64,000 nucleotides of DNA from an uncultured Sphingobacteriaceae bacterium (GCA_946480915.1 CAMLLO010000002.1:62001-126000); one strand, 5' to 3'. Positions 9,175-18,285 are shown, counted from the first letter of the stretch. The notes: generated by a model not told the origin, from the sequence alone. A program made the numbers and translations.

Positions 9175-10020
9175 ATGAACGCAGATATAAATAAATTAAA
9201 CAATATTGCTAAGCAGGTCCGCCGTGATATCGTTCGGATGGTTCATCAATGCCAATCCGGCCATCCAGGAGGTTCTTTAGGATGTACGGATTACCTGGTA
9301 GCCTTGTACTTCCATATTATGAATCATAAACCTGATTTTAACATGGATGGAACAGGAGAAGATCTTTTCTTCTTATCTAATGGACACATTTCACCTGTTT
9401 TTTACAGCGTACTTGCCCGTTCCGGTTATTTTGACATTAGCGAGCTAAGTACCTTCCGTAAGCTTGATTCAAGATTACAAGGGCATCCTACTACCCATGA
9501 AGGTTTACCAGGTGTGCGTATTGCATCAGGATCTTTAGGTCAGGGCTTGTCGGTGGCAATTGGCGCCGCTCTTAGCAAAAAATTAAACAAAGACAACTCC
9601 CTTGTCTTCTCTTTACATGGTGATGGAGAATTACAGGAAGGACAAATATGGGAAGCAGCAATGTTTGCCCCACATAATAAAGTAGACAACCTAATATCTA
9701 CCATTGATTTCAATGGCCAGCAAATAGACGGTCCCACAGAAAAAGTACTCTCCCTTGGCAATCTCAGAGCTAAATGGGAAGCATTTGGATGGGATGTAAT
9801 GGAGATGAACGGCAATGACATTCAGGACGTTATTCGCGGTCTTGAGGAAGCGAAATCCAGAGCATTTAAAGGCAAACCAATTATGATTTTAATGCACACC
9901 AATATGGGACATGGCGTGGATTTCATGATGGGATCGCACAAATGGCATGGTGTAGCTCCTAATGATGAGCAATTACAAGATGCACTATCGCAGCTTGAAT
10001 GTAGCCTGCAAGATTATTAA
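9175..10020 (+). CDS. Transketolase, N-terminal subunit
   Basis: A 281-residue thiamine-diphosphate-binding half of a split transketolase. This cytoplasmic pentose-phosphate enzyme moves two-carbon units between sugar phosphates. The family motifs are QSGHPGGSLGCTDY (about residues 26-39), the GSLGQGLSVAIGAAL glycine-rich stretch, and the ThDP/Mg motif GDGELQEGQIWEA followed by the aspartate-asparagine part (IDFNGQQIDG). The C-terminal pyrimidine-binding half is coded by the next gene 82 bases downstream, and the two form one enzyme. The ATG at 9175 is chosen because the upstream TTG lies inside the promoter box. Confidence 0.95.
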   Translation: MNADINKLNNIAKQVRRDIVRMVHQCQSGHPGGSLGCTDYLVALYFHIMNHKPDFNMDGTGEDLFFLSNGHISPVFYSVLARSGYFDISELSTFRKLDSRLQGHPTTHEGLPGVRIASGSLGQGLSVAIGAALSKKLNKDNSLVFSLHGDGELQEGQIWEAAMFAPHNKVDNLISTIDFNGQQIDGPTEKVLSLGNLRAKWEAFGWDVMEMNGNDIQDVIRGLEEAKSRAFKGKPIMILMHTNMGHGVDFMMGSHKWHGVAPNDEQLQDALSQLECSLQDY

Positions 10021-10102
10021 CCCTATCTCCTACACGGGGAATGCATACGTAAAAAACAATAAGACCTCTTTTTAATGGAGGATTATGTAAGATATCAGAT
10101 AA

Positions 10103-11062
10103 ATGAAAAAATACTCTTTTACAGAAAAGAAAGATACACGTTCGGGATTCGGAGCTGGTTTACTTGAAGCCGGAAAGAAAAACGAGAATGTAGTTGCCCT
10201 TTGCGCCGATTTAGTTGGCTCATTAAAAATGGAAGCTTTCATAAAAGAATTTCCCGAGCGCTTTTTCCAAATTGGTATTGCCGAAGCAAACATGATGTGT
10301 ATTGCGGCAGGTATGACTATTGGTGGCAAAATTCCTTTTACAGGGACGTTTGCTAACTTCTCTACCGGCCGTGTTTACGATCAAATTCGCCAATCAATTG
10401 CCTATTCCGACAAAAACGTTAAGATCTGCGCGTCGCATGCTGGTTTAACTCTTGGAGAAGATGGTGCTACTCACCAGATTCTTGAAGATATCGGAATGAT
10501 GAAAATGCTTCCGGGCATGACGGTTATTAACCCTTGTGATTACAACCAAACAAAAGCTGCAACCATCGCAATTGCAGATCATCACGGCCCAGTTTACTTA
10601 CGTTTTGGTCGTCCCGTAGTTCCAATTTTTACTGACCCTGATCAAAAATTCGAAATCGGTAAAGCATGGATGGTTAACGAAGGCGCTGATGTAAGTATTT
10701 TTGCTACAGGACATTTGGTTTGGGAAGCAATCCTTGCCGGAGAAAAATTAGCAGAGATGGGTATTGATGCTGAAATCATCAACATCCATACAATCAAGCC
10801 TCTTGATGAAGCAGCGATTTTAAAATCAGTTGCCAAAACAAGATGTGTTGTGACTTGCGAAGAACATAACCGTCTTGGCGGTTTAGGTGATAGCATTGCT
10901 CAGGTTTTAGTAAAGAATGATCCATTACCTCAGGAATATGTTGCCGTGAATGACTCATTTGGAGAAAGCGGTAAACCTGCCGATCTGATGAAGAAATACG
11001 GATTAGACAGTGAGCACATCATTCAGGCTGTTCAAAAAGTGATTGCCAGAAAGAATAAATAA
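10103..11062 (+). CDS. Transketolase, C-terminal subunit
   Basis: A 319-residue partner of the preceding subunit. It carries the pyrimidine-binding domain (FFQIGIAEANMMCIAAGM, with the conserved glutamate that activates thiamine diphosphate; FTGTFANFSTGRVYDQIRQSI; SHAGLTLGEDGATHQ) and the C-terminal transketolase domain (VVTCEEHNRLGGLGDSIAQVL). The two-subunit arrangement is common in Bacteroidetes, archaea and some Firmicutes. DXP synthase-like proteins share the fold, but a two-gene split with these motifs points to transketolase. A strong terminator hairpin follows 20 bases after the stop. Confidence 0.94.
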   Translation: MKKYSFTEKKDTRSGFGAGLLEAGKKNENVVALCADLVGSLKMEAFIKEFPERFFQIGIAEANMMCIAAGMTIGGKIPFTGTFANFSTGRVYDQIRQSIAYSDKNVKICASHAGLTLGEDGATHQILEDIGMMKMLPGMTVINPCDYNQTKAATIAIADHHGPVYLRFGRPVVPIFTDPDQKFEIGKAWMVNEGADVSIFATGHLVWEAILAGEKLAEMGIDAEIINIHTIKPLDEAAILKSVAKTRCVVTCEEHNRLGGLGDSIAQVLVKNDPLPQEYVAVNDSFGESGKPADLMKKYGLDSEHIIQAVQKVIARKNK

Positions 11063-11082
11063 ATTCTTTCTTAAACATATTA

Positions 11083-11118
11083 AAAAAGCTCTTATCTGAT
11101 AAAAGATAAGAGCTTTTT
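11083..11118 (+). terminator. Rho-independent terminator after the transketolase genes
   Basis: A 14-base-pair stem (11083-11096 with 11105-11118) and an 8-base loop (TGATAAAA), ending in a run of five T on the plus strand. It starts 20 bases after the stop codon. Confidence 0.85.
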
Positions 11119-11143
11119 AATTTATATAAACTTATTATTTTAA

Positions 11144-11174
11144 GATCTATAAGGTTTTAGAAACCTTATAGATC
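11144..11174 (-). terminator. Hairpin at the 3' end of ispG; possible dispersed repeat
   Basis: A perfect 14-base-pair inverted repeat (11144-11157 with 11161-11174) around a 3-base loop. It overlaps the stop codon of ispG at 11166. The minus-strand tail is A/T-rich but has no long T run. The core CTATAAGGTT resembles the hairpin at 51967, so it may be a member of an intergenic hairpin repeat family that also works as a terminator. Confidence 0.55.
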
Positions 11175-13196
11175 CTCTGTCTGAGCAACTGCATCGATCC
11201 AAATACCGTCTTCCTTTATAATATTTATTAATTCGTCCAATGCGAATTCGGTATTTACACTTTTTTTTACCACCTCTTTTCCCCGATAAAGCGTAATTTT
11301 CCCCGGACCGGTTCCAACATAACCATAATCTGCATCCGCCATCTCGCCGGGGCCATTCACGATACACCCCATAATCGCAATTTTTACCCCCTTTAGGTGG
11401 CTGGTACGACTTCTGATTAATTGCGTGGTCTCTTGCAGATCAAATAATGTGCGACCGCAGCTTGGACAGGAAATATATTCTGTTTTTGAAATCCTTGAAC
11501 GTGTGGCCTGCAGGATTCCAAAAGATGTACTTACAACTGTCTTTGTATCTATTTGAGGAGCATCCAACCAAATACCATCGCCAAAACCATCCACTAAAAG
11601 AGCGCCCACATCAGTTGCTGCATACAACTGGAACCTAGATTCTAAACTAACCGTTCCATCTTCCTGATTTGTGCTTCCAGACTCCTGATTGTTTTTAAAA
11701 TAACTTCTCTTGATAATAACAGGCACCTCAATTCCCATTTCATTCAGAAAAAAGAAAAACTGGCGCTGATCGGCCATACCATGCAACTCACAGGTTTCAA
11801 GCACAAATACGAGTGTATTATCCAGGTTAAGAGAATTAAAAAGGTCGGTTTTAATATCTGAAGCAGAGAGCGAAACAAGGTTAAGAGAGCTGTCTTTTCG
11901 CCCTGCATTTACGTATTCGGCTAGGGTAAAAAGAGGATGGCAATTACGATTATCTGAGAGAGTTTTCCATGTTGAATAATTATACAACTGCTTCAAATTA
12001 CCTGGCATCGAGAAGGATGGCAATTGATCGGCTAAATAAACAAAGTCGACCGATTGCTCGCCCATGTTATACTTATCCAGCAAAGCTGAATAAATGTATC
12101 CGGCATCGGACAGTGTTGCAGGATCTTTTAGGTTTTGAGTTGATATATCGACAATAACCCGTGGCACCTGATGACCGCCAATAAACGTATTTAATTCAGC
12201 AGACTGCCGCTTCTGGTATTCGTAGGGATTATAGTGAATTGTGGGTTGTGAGTTGCTGATTGTGGGTAGCTCGGCCTGGGCTGAAGCACGAAACTTGTAT
12301 CGTTCGGCTAAGGCAATAGCAACAGGCGCCTCGAATTCAGGTTCTTCAGTTAGGGAAACTCTGATAGTATCTCCTAAGCCATCCTCTAATAATGTTCCGA
12401 TACCAACTGATGATTTTATGCGGCCATCTTCCCCATCACCGGCTTCGGTAACACCTAAATGCAATGGATAATTCATTCCCTCCTTCTGCATTGTTTCCAC
12501 CAAAAGTCTGTAAGCCTGAACCATTACCTGCGGATTGCTGGATTTCATGGAAATTACAAGATTGTAGTAATTCAAATCTTCGCACATCCGCATAAATTCC
12601 ATAGCCGATTCGACCATCCCGCGGGGCGTATCGCCATAATAACTCATTATCCTGTCGGACAGAGAACCGTGGTTAGTTCCGATCCGCATGGCGGTGCCGT
12701 ACTCTTTGCATACCTTTACCAAGGGTGCGAATTTTTTATAAATACGTTCAAGCTCTGCCTGATATTCTGAGGGAGTATATTCCAGTTGATCGAAACGTTT
12801 TTTGTCGGCATAATTCCCCGGATTAACCCGAACTTTTTCGACGATCCGGGCGGCAACTTCCGCAGCATTGGGGGTAAAATGAATATCGGCAATCAGGGGA
12901 ACATCGTATCCGCGAAAGCGTAATTCTTTTTTTATCACAGCCAGATTGTGTGCTTCTTTTATACTCGGAGCAGTAATTCGAACATAATCGCACCCCGCAT
13001 CAACCATTCGGATGGTTTGTTCTACCGTTCCAATGGTATCCATAGTATCCGTGGTTGTCATACTCTGGATACGAATAGGATTATTGGCCCCTACGGGGAT
13101 ATTTCCAATTTGCACTTCGCGGGTTTGAAAACGGGAATATTCCGTTAAAGAATTACAATATTTACCTTTCAGCACTTCATTCGTTTCTGGAACCAT
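11166..13196 (-). CDS. ispG: 4-hydroxy-3-methylbut-2-enyl diphosphate synthase (long form)
   Basis: The 676-residue IspG/GcpE makes HMBDP from MEcPP in the MEP isoprenoid pathway, using a [4Fe-4S] cluster. It is much longer than the roughly 370-residue E. coli enzyme because an extra domain is inserted between the TIM barrel and the cluster domain, the form known from Bacteroidetes, Chlamydia and plants. The barrel begins with QIGNIPVGANNPIRIQSMTTTDT, and SVGIGTLLEDGLGDTIRVSLTEEPE closes it. The cluster cysteines are C577 and C580 (CPSCGRT) and C611 (GCIVNGPGEM), with the catalytic glutamate at 618. It is monocistronic, with its own -7 box. Confidence 0.97.
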   Translation of the reverse strand: MVPETNEVLKGKYCNSLTEYSRFQTREVQIGNIPVGANNPIRIQSMTTTDTMDTIGTVEQTIRMVDAGCDYVRITAPSIKEAHNLAVIKKELRFRGYDVPLIADIHFTPNAAEVAARIVEKVRVNPGNYADKKRFDQLEYTPSEYQAELERIYKKFAPLVKVCKEYGTAMRIGTNHGSLSDRIMSYYGDTPRGMVESAMEFMRMCEDLNYYNLVISMKSSNPQVMVQAYRLLVETMQKEGMNYPLHLGVTEAGDGEDGRIKSSVGIGTLLEDGLGDTIRVSLTEEPEFEAPVAIALAERYKFRASAQAELPTISNSQPTIHYNPYEYQKRQSAELNTFIGGHQVPRVIVDISTQNLKDPATLSDAGYIYSALLDKYNMGEQSVDFVYLADQLPSFSMPGNLKQLYNYSTWKTLSDNRNCHPLFTLAEYVNAGRKDSSLNLVSLSASDIKTDLFNSLNLDNTLVFVLETCELHGMADQRQFFFFLNEMGIEVPVIIKRSYFKNNQESGSTNQEDGTVSLESRFQLYAATDVGALLVDGFGDGIWLDAPQIDTKTVVSTSFGILQATRSRISKTEYISCPSCGRTLFDLQETTQLIRSRTSHLKGVKIAIMGCIVNGPGEMADADYGYVGTGPGKITLYRGKEVVKKSVNTEFALDELINIIKEDGIWIDAVAQTEDL

Positions 13197-13215
13197 GGAA
13201 ATTATTATGTGGTTA

Positions 13216-13223
13216 CAAAAATA
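13216..13223 (-). promoter_or_regulatory. -7 promoter box of ispG
   Basis: TATTTTTG on the minus strand is an exact TAnnTTTG match, 19 bases upstream of the ispG ATG. A TTTG lies further upstream but not at the usual spacing. Confidence 0.45.
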
Positions 13224-13262
13224 AGAAAAATGAGTATTAAAATTTAAGCATTAACAAACACT

Positions 13263-15209
13263 CTAAGCCAGCTTTACGTCCACAGCAGACGGAATTATGT
13301 TCTCTGTAACAGGCGTTTCTATCTTAACGCTTTCTAATGGTTGAATCTGACTTACGTAATCCTCGATACTTCCATCCACAAGGCAAATTTCAATAATTTT
13401 TCTTCCCAGAGGATGGAGGTCCGGAACCAGGTATTGCTTCAACTCTTTTTTAAAGAAACCAGTTAAAATTTCGGCGCCGGCATCGTATCCTTCGGGGCCA
13501 TTGTCTTTCTGCAGATCCACCTGTAAAAAGTGTTTCGGAATAGTTTGTCCGTCAATTTTTAAAGATTCAGGAGCATAGCCCAACAAAGCACATCGTGAGG
13601 CTGCAAGCGGTTCTTTTTTGAAGGTAACATTTCCTCTTCTTGATAAGTACTCTCTGGCGATCCACTGACCGCTAAAACCGACCTCATACGCTCCAATATG
13701 TTGATTTGGAATGAGTATGTATCGCGTAAGCGGAGTACTTAATATTTGTTCAAGAAGGAGATTTGCCTGATCTACTCTTAAGCCGGTTGCAAAGGGCCAG
13801 TAAGACCCCACTCCTTCGCTAACCATTCCGTTCCCGGTGCTAATTACACTCGGATTGGCGTGCCCTCTTGGAGCCACTAACCTCCAAAGCCAGGCTAAAG
13901 CAGGCGGCAACACATGAAATATGCCTATTATACCATATGTGGGATTTTCACGGGTACAAGGCGGAGTCCTGATTCCAAAGCTTCGGATATCTATTTCAAC
14001 AGGCACATCTATGGTATTCTGTACATGTTTGCGAGGCAAAACAACACGGGGATTTGGACAGGGTTTTCCCGGAGCATCCATGGTCGGCTCCCAAATCAGG
14101 CATGTTGCTTCGGGTTTACCATCAATGCTTAAAAACAATAAGGGTTCTTTGGGATGAATAGTCGCCCGTTCGATATCAGAATCAGTGCCATATTGAGTAA
14201 TGTGATTTATTCTTAAGAACCATCCGTATTCAGCATCTTTTACAACCAGTTTCCTCCCATTCTGTAAAGCTGGAAGAGCAAGAGCCATATCATCGGTCAC
14301 AGGCTGCAGTTCCGATTCCTCCTTTATTTCAAGGTAATACTTTTCATTGCTTTTAATATTGGTACCTAAAAGCAATCGGCCGTCCAATTCGCGGTGTGAG
14401 GCACAGGTCATTTCACTCTTACCACCCCCGCTGGCTCCTTCGTGCATAATTACAAAATCATTTTCGTATGGGGTTGTAACTTTAACAGCTGATGCATGAA
14501 GGGTTGTCCATCCCTCTTCTTCTCCAATGTTAAGTAAAACTCCATACACTCCCTTTTTAGCACTTGGTCCGGGATAAAGATTGTAGGCAAACATTTCATG
14601 CATCTTTTCAAGCCGGTTATGCACTACCACTTGTTTTCCGTTAAAATGCGTATGTCTGAAAGGAGGTACCACGTAAATAATCGCACGCGGTTTAAAGGCC
14701 TGCGGAATCTTACTTCTGGGAATAAAACCCTGTAGATCAGCAAGGCAGGTAGCAAAAAACCCGGCATTTCCCGGAGCTACCAAAAGGGAAGGATAACCAT
14801 TCTCATCACCGCCGGACATAAAAGGAACTAAAATCAATTCATCCTGTTGGGAAAGCCATTCGAAAGACTGCAGCCGTAGATCATCAAAACCGGCACCGTA
14901 ACGATTCTTAAAAGTCGGTTTATCCGTTGGCCTCTCGTCGGCAATAACCATACAATCAGGATCCCGGCGGCGTAAATATGGATCTGTGTAGTTTACTGAC
15001 ACCCCATTTTTGCATCGTACAACTGTCGCCTCAATAATTTTTCCATGCCCCGGCGTATCATAAGAAACCTCAAATATGTTGTCGATCATCCTACCAAAAG
15101 AAAGATCTATTAAATCTTCCCGACTTTCGGCTAATATAACTTCTTTAGTTTCGAGAATACTCTGTAGTTCTTTAGGTAGGATGAACTTTTTGAAGAGAGA
15201 TTTTTCCAT
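13263..15209 (-). CDS. DUF4914 family protein with a PEPCK/HPr-kinase-like P-loop
   Basis: A 648-residue cytoplasmic protein that I recognise as DUF4914, of unknown function. A phosphate-binding loop is visible at residues 257-265 (GASGGGKSE). It is preceded by LHASAVKV and a hydrophobic strand, which is the order seen in PEP carboxykinases (MHCSANV..., then GLSGTGKT) and in HPr kinase (GDSGIGKSE). A later GIFHVLPPALAWL segment resembles the FGVLPP region of ATP-type PEPCK. These likenesses are my own pattern reading. The protein could be a kinase or nucleotide-dependent enzyme of central metabolism, but no substrate can be assigned. It stands alone between ispG and the ferredoxin gene. Confidence 0.8.
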   Translation of the reverse strand: MEKSLFKKFILPKELQSILETKEVILAESREDLIDLSFGRMIDNIFEVSYDTPGHGKIIEATVVRCKNGVSVNYTDPYLRRRDPDCMVIADERPTDKPTFKNRYGAGFDDLRLQSFEWLSQQDELILVPFMSGGDENGYPSLLVAPGNAGFFATCLADLQGFIPRSKIPQAFKPRAIIYVVPPFRHTHFNGKQVVVHNRLEKMHEMFAYNLYPGPSAKKGVYGVLLNIGEEEGWTTLHASAVKVTTPYENDFVIMHEGASGGGKSEMTCASHRELDGRLLLGTNIKSNEKYYLEIKEESELQPVTDDMALALPALQNGRKLVVKDAEYGWFLRINHITQYGTDSDIERATIHPKEPLLFLSIDGKPEATCLIWEPTMDAPGKPCPNPRVVLPRKHVQNTIDVPVEIDIRSFGIRTPPCTRENPTYGIIGIFHVLPPALAWLWRLVAPRGHANPSVISTGNGMVSEGVGSYWPFATGLRVDQANLLLEQILSTPLTRYILIPNQHIGAYEVGFSGQWIAREYLSRRGNVTFKKEPLAASRCALLGYAPESLKIDGQTIPKHFLQVDLQKDNGPEGYDAGAEILTGFFKKELKQYLVPDLHPLGRKIIEICLVDGSIEDYVSQIQPLESVKIETPVTENIIPSAVDVKLA

Positions 15210-15367
15210 GTTATTGTATTTCTTACAAGGTGCCGGATATAGCTTTTGGAGCCTTTGTGAATATCAAGTTTAGATAATTTGAATCGGCTAAGAAATGATC
15301 TGAATCAAGGACTGAAAAATTAGCAAATTGATAAAAACTCCAGAACAAAGCCTTCGGAAATTGCTAA

Positions 15368-15463
15368 AAATTTATTTTTTTCGCCTACCTGGAGGAATTA
15401 AAAAATAAAGAAGTAGCTGAAACCATTGGTTTGTCGAGAATTGACTACTTTTCGATTACCTGA
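15368..15463 (+). pseudogene. Remnant resembling ECF sigma factor region 4
   Basis: An open stretch of 31 codons without a start codon. Its translation contains AYLEELKNKEVAETIGLSR, which looks like the helix-turn-helix of sigma-70 region 4 (the usual pattern is LEGLSNKEIAEILGIS). It stops at 15461-15463, overlapping the 3' end of the minus-strand ferredoxin gene. No upstream sigma domain is present, so at best this is a gene relic. The match is short and could be chance. Confidence 0.3.
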
Positions 15464-15672
15464 ATACTTTTTACCGGACAGTTCCTAGCAGCCGTTTTAT
15501 TGCTCTCGGCTTCATCAACCCCGACTAAAACAGTGTAAATTCCTTTCTTTTCCACCCCCTTAATCAGTGTACATTTTCCGTCTTTTTGTGAAATACGCCA
15601 CCTGAAGGGTGCAGCTTCTACACAAGCGTTACAACCGATACATTTAGATCGATAATAAATAATGCGAACCAT
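15445..15672 (-). CDS. Small ferredoxin (single Fe-S cluster)
   Basis: A 75-residue ferredoxin. The cluster motif is CIGCNACVEAAP (residues 12-23), with a distant CP near residue 64 that supplies the last ligand, so one [4Fe-4S] (or [3Fe-4S]) cluster is expected. The middle segment (residues 24-60) between the two parts is unusually long. Its start codon overlaps the stop of the U32 gene, so the two are translated together. This suggests that the ferredoxin feeds electrons to the U32 protein or helps with its cluster. Bacterial U32 enzymes of the RlhA/TrhP group are known to depend on iron-sulfur cluster supply. Confidence 0.85.
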   Translation of the reverse strand: MVRIIYYRSKCIGCNACVEAAPFRWRISQKDGKCTLIKGVEKKGIYTVLVGVDEAESNKTAARNCPVKSIQVIEK

Positions 15673-16910
15673 TAAACATCCACCAATTTATACAACCTGT
15701 CGGATGGCTGAATCTTCGTATTTATTGGAATGGAAAAGATCTCTCCTTTTTTGACGGTTTCTTTCGATATATTATCCACCCTTATTTCATCAACTACCAT
15801 CTGAATCAGTCCGGTAACAGGACCAGTAATAATTATTTCGTTGCCTTTGGAGAGTGTCTGCGCTTCTATTAAAAATTCTGCAGCACCTGCTTGTTTAAAA
15901 TAATTCAATCCTTTGCCGATGTAAATTTTTCGTTTAGTGGCTTTAGAGCCGTATTCGTTGCTCCACTCGCCCATTTTTCGGCCGAGATAATAACCATCCC
16001 AAAAACCGCGATTATAAACCGTAGCAAGTCTTGTTTTCCAGCCTTTTATTAGCTCAGAATTATAATTGCCATTATAATAGGCATTAATGGCTTCTCTATA
16101 ACACTTGGTTGTGGTATAAACGTAATCAGCACTTCGGCCCCGGCCTTCAATTTTAATAACTGATATGCCTGAATCTATCAGCTGATCTAAAAAATCTATG
16201 GTACAAAGATCTTTTGCCGACATGATATATTCATTATCGATTTCGTACTCTACACCTGTTTCTTTATCACTCACTATATAACTATGCCGGCAATTCTGAA
16301 TGCATGCCCCCCGGTTTGCCGAAGCAAAATCTGAATGAAGGCTTAAGTAACATTTTCCCGAAATCGCCATACATAAGGCGCCGTGCGCAAATATTTCTAT
16401 TTGCATTAGTTTTCCCGAAGCACCTGTGATGTTTTTTCTTTTTATCTCCCGGGTAATAGATTCCACTTGTTTGAGGCTCAGTTCCCGCGCTAATACAATC
16501 ACATCGGCATAGTCTGAAAAGAAATCGACCGTTTGAATATTCGAAACATTTGCTTGTGTAGAAATGTGAACAGGCATTTCCACCATTCGGGCGTATCTCA
16601 GCACCGAAGGATCGGCTGCAATAACAGCATTTACTCCATACTTTTTAGCTGCATCCACAATAGATTTCATAATATGCATATCGTGGCTATATATCATTGT
16701 ATTAAGCGTCAAATAACACTTCACATCAGCCTCCCGGCAAATGTTAACGATTTCCGGAATATCATTTATTATTAAGCTACTGCTAGATCTCACTCGCATG
16801 TTGAGTTGCTCCACCCCAAAATATATCGAATCTGCGCCTGCCTGAATTGCTGAACGCAAGGATTCAAATGATCCTGCGGGAGCCATCAGTTCCACTTTCT
16901 TCACTTCCAT
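15672..16910 (-). CDS. U32 family protein (TrhP/RlhA-like RNA hydroxylation enzyme)
   Basis: A 412-residue member of the U32 family. It begins with VELMAPAGSFESLRSAIQAGADSIYFG and carries the family signature EIFAHGALCMAISGKCYLS, then NRGACIQNCRH, with several conserved cysteines. Members once called collagenase-like peptidases include TrhP and RlhA, which make 5-hydroxyuridine in tRNA and hydroxycytidine in 23S rRNA. The C-terminal extension (about residues 325-412) fits the TrhP type. The ATG at 16910 is preferred over the GTG 18 bases upstream because the family N-terminus starts right after it. The ferredoxin gene overlaps by one base, which supports an Fe-S-dependent RNA-modifying role. 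Confidence 0.88.
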   Translation of the reverse strand: MEVKKVELMAPAGSFESLRSAIQAGADSIYFGVEQLNMRVRSSSSLIINDIPEIVNICREADVKCYLTLNTMIYSHDMHIMKSIVDAAKKYGVNAVIAADPSVLRYARMVEMPVHISTQANVSNIQTVDFFSDYADVIVLARELSLKQVESITREIKRKNITGASGKLMQIEIFAHGALCMAISGKCYLSLHSDFASANRGACIQNCRHSYIVSDKETGVEYEIDNEYIMSAKDLCTIDFLDQLIDSGISVIKIEGRGRSADYVYTTTKCYREAINAYYNGNYNSELIKGWKTRLATVYNRGFWDGYYLGRKMGEWSNEYGSKATKRKIYIGKGLNYFKQAGAAEFLIEAQTLSKGNEIIITGPVTGLIQMVVDEIRVDNISKETVKKGEIFSIPINTKIQPSDRLYKLVDV

Positions 16911-17018
16911 TTTTTGTCTTTTGCTCACAAAAGTTTACTTTTTTTACTTCAAAAAAAATGACATAGGTCAGTACCTGAATAAATACCAGTACTTAGCTTT
17001 GTACCGGAAATATCCCAA

Positions 17019-17792
17019 ATGATAACTGAAGCGAAAAGCAAAGAGATAAAAGAGCTTGGTTCTATCCTACTCGAAATTGGGGCCTTGCTTATGGTTTCGG
17101 GGGCAAGTACCGGAAGAGTTCGGAACACGATTGATAGAATAGCCGATTCGTTCGGATATAATGCAGAGATGCTGATCTCGCAACGTACGCTCATGCTTAA
17201 GATTTATGATAATGAAACAGATCTCTTTTTTAACAGCCTGAAACGTACTTCCGCACATGGAATTAACTTTTCGATAGTGTCCGGAATAAGCCGGATGAGC
17301 TGGTTAATTGTAGAACAAAAATGGACTGCAGATCAAATCAATCAGGAAGTAAAACGTTTAGCTGCATTACCGCATTACCCCAGAACGCTGGTTCTTATAT
17401 TGGTGGGATTAGCCGGTGCTGCCTTTTGCCGATTGGCAGGAGGTGAAATATTAGACATGCTTATGGTTTTTATCGGTTCCTTTACGGGATTGTTCATCAG
17501 ACAAGAAACCATAAAAATGCGTTTCAATCCGTACATGTGTGTATTTTTTGCTGCTCTTACTTCATCATTAATAGCAGGTATCCCGCTCAAATTTGGTAAC
17601 GGCTTAACTCATGAGCATGCTTTTGCTACGTCCGTTTTGTTTTTGATACCCGGGGTTCCTCTTATAAATTCATGCTCGGATATAATCGACGGGAACCTGC
17701 AAAACGGCCTTATTCGTGGGCTAAATGGCTTTATTATTTCATTTTCGATAGCCTTAGGTTTGTTAACTTCAATGTTTATTTATCAGTTTTAG
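17019..17792 (+). CDS. Threonine/serine exporter, ThrE N-terminal part (PF06738)
   Basis: A 257-residue protein. It begins with a cytoplasmic domain of about 110 residues that holds the family motif GASTGRVRNTIDRIADSFG (residues 29-47), followed by about five membrane helices from residue 125 (RTLVLILVGLAGAAFCRL, and later LFLIPGVPLINSCSDIIDG). In Corynebacterium ThrE, one chain exports threonine and serine by proton motive force. Many bacteria split it into this part and a small membrane partner, as here: the next gene starts 1 base after the stop. Confidence 0.9.
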   Translation: MITEAKSKEIKELGSILLEIGALLMVSGASTGRVRNTIDRIADSFGYNAEMLISQRTLMLKIYDNETDLFFNSLKRTSAHGINFSIVSGISRMSWLIVEQKWTADQINQEVKRLAALPHYPRTLVLILVGLAGAAFCRLAGGEILDMLMVFIGSFTGLFIRQETIKMRFNPYMCVFFAALTSSLIAGIPLKFGNGLTHEHAFATSVLFLIPGVPLINSCSDIIDGNLQNGLIRGLNGFIISFSIALGLLTSMFIYQF

Positions 17793-17793
17793 A

Positions 17794-18285
17794 ATGGAAG
17801 AACTGCTGCTGCTTGAAAAGGGAATGTGGTTTGGAACAGCCGCAGTTGGCTTTGCTGTTTTATTTAATGTACCCCGCAGAGCAATTGCACCGGTTTTTAT
17901 TTTGGGTTTGTTAGGCGGACTAAGTAAAACTATTTTGCTGCAGTTCGAGATAAATGTGATTGTATCAACGCTGGCCGGTGCAACGGTAATCGGTTTTTTA
18001 AGTATTCCATTTGCTCATAAAAGGCATGCCCCCCCTCCTATTTTTGCAATCCCGGCAGTTATTCCAATGGTACCCGGAATTTTTGCCTATCGAATGATGC
18101 TTGGTCTGATAAATCTTGCAGGTACAATAAATCCCGCAAACTACACCCAGATATTATCCGAAACGATTAACAATGGACTAAAAGTTATGCTCATTCTGAT
18201 GAGCCTGGCCGGCGGTGTAGGAATTCCGATGCTTATTACACGGAAAGATTCGGCCAAAGATATCCGATTTAGAAAGCGGCGCTAG
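17794..18285 (+). CDS. Threonine/serine exporter, ThrE C-terminal part (DUF3815 type)
   Basis: A 163-residue membrane protein with about five helices (including ATVIGFLSIPFAHKRH and PAVIPMVPGIFAYRMMLGL, a family hallmark). It is the partner of the upstream ThrE half and starts 1 base after it. The two chains probably form one amino-acid or small-metabolite exporter in the inner membrane. The substrate is inferred only from the family name. Confidence 0.88.
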   Translation: MEELLLLEKGMWFGTAAVGFAVLFNVPRRAIAPVFILGLLGGLSKTILLQFEINVIVSTLAGATVIGFLSIPFAHKRHAPPPIFAIPAVIPMVPGIFAYRMMLGLINLAGTINPANYTQILSETINNGLKVMLILMSLAGGVGIPMLITRKDSAKDIRFRKRR

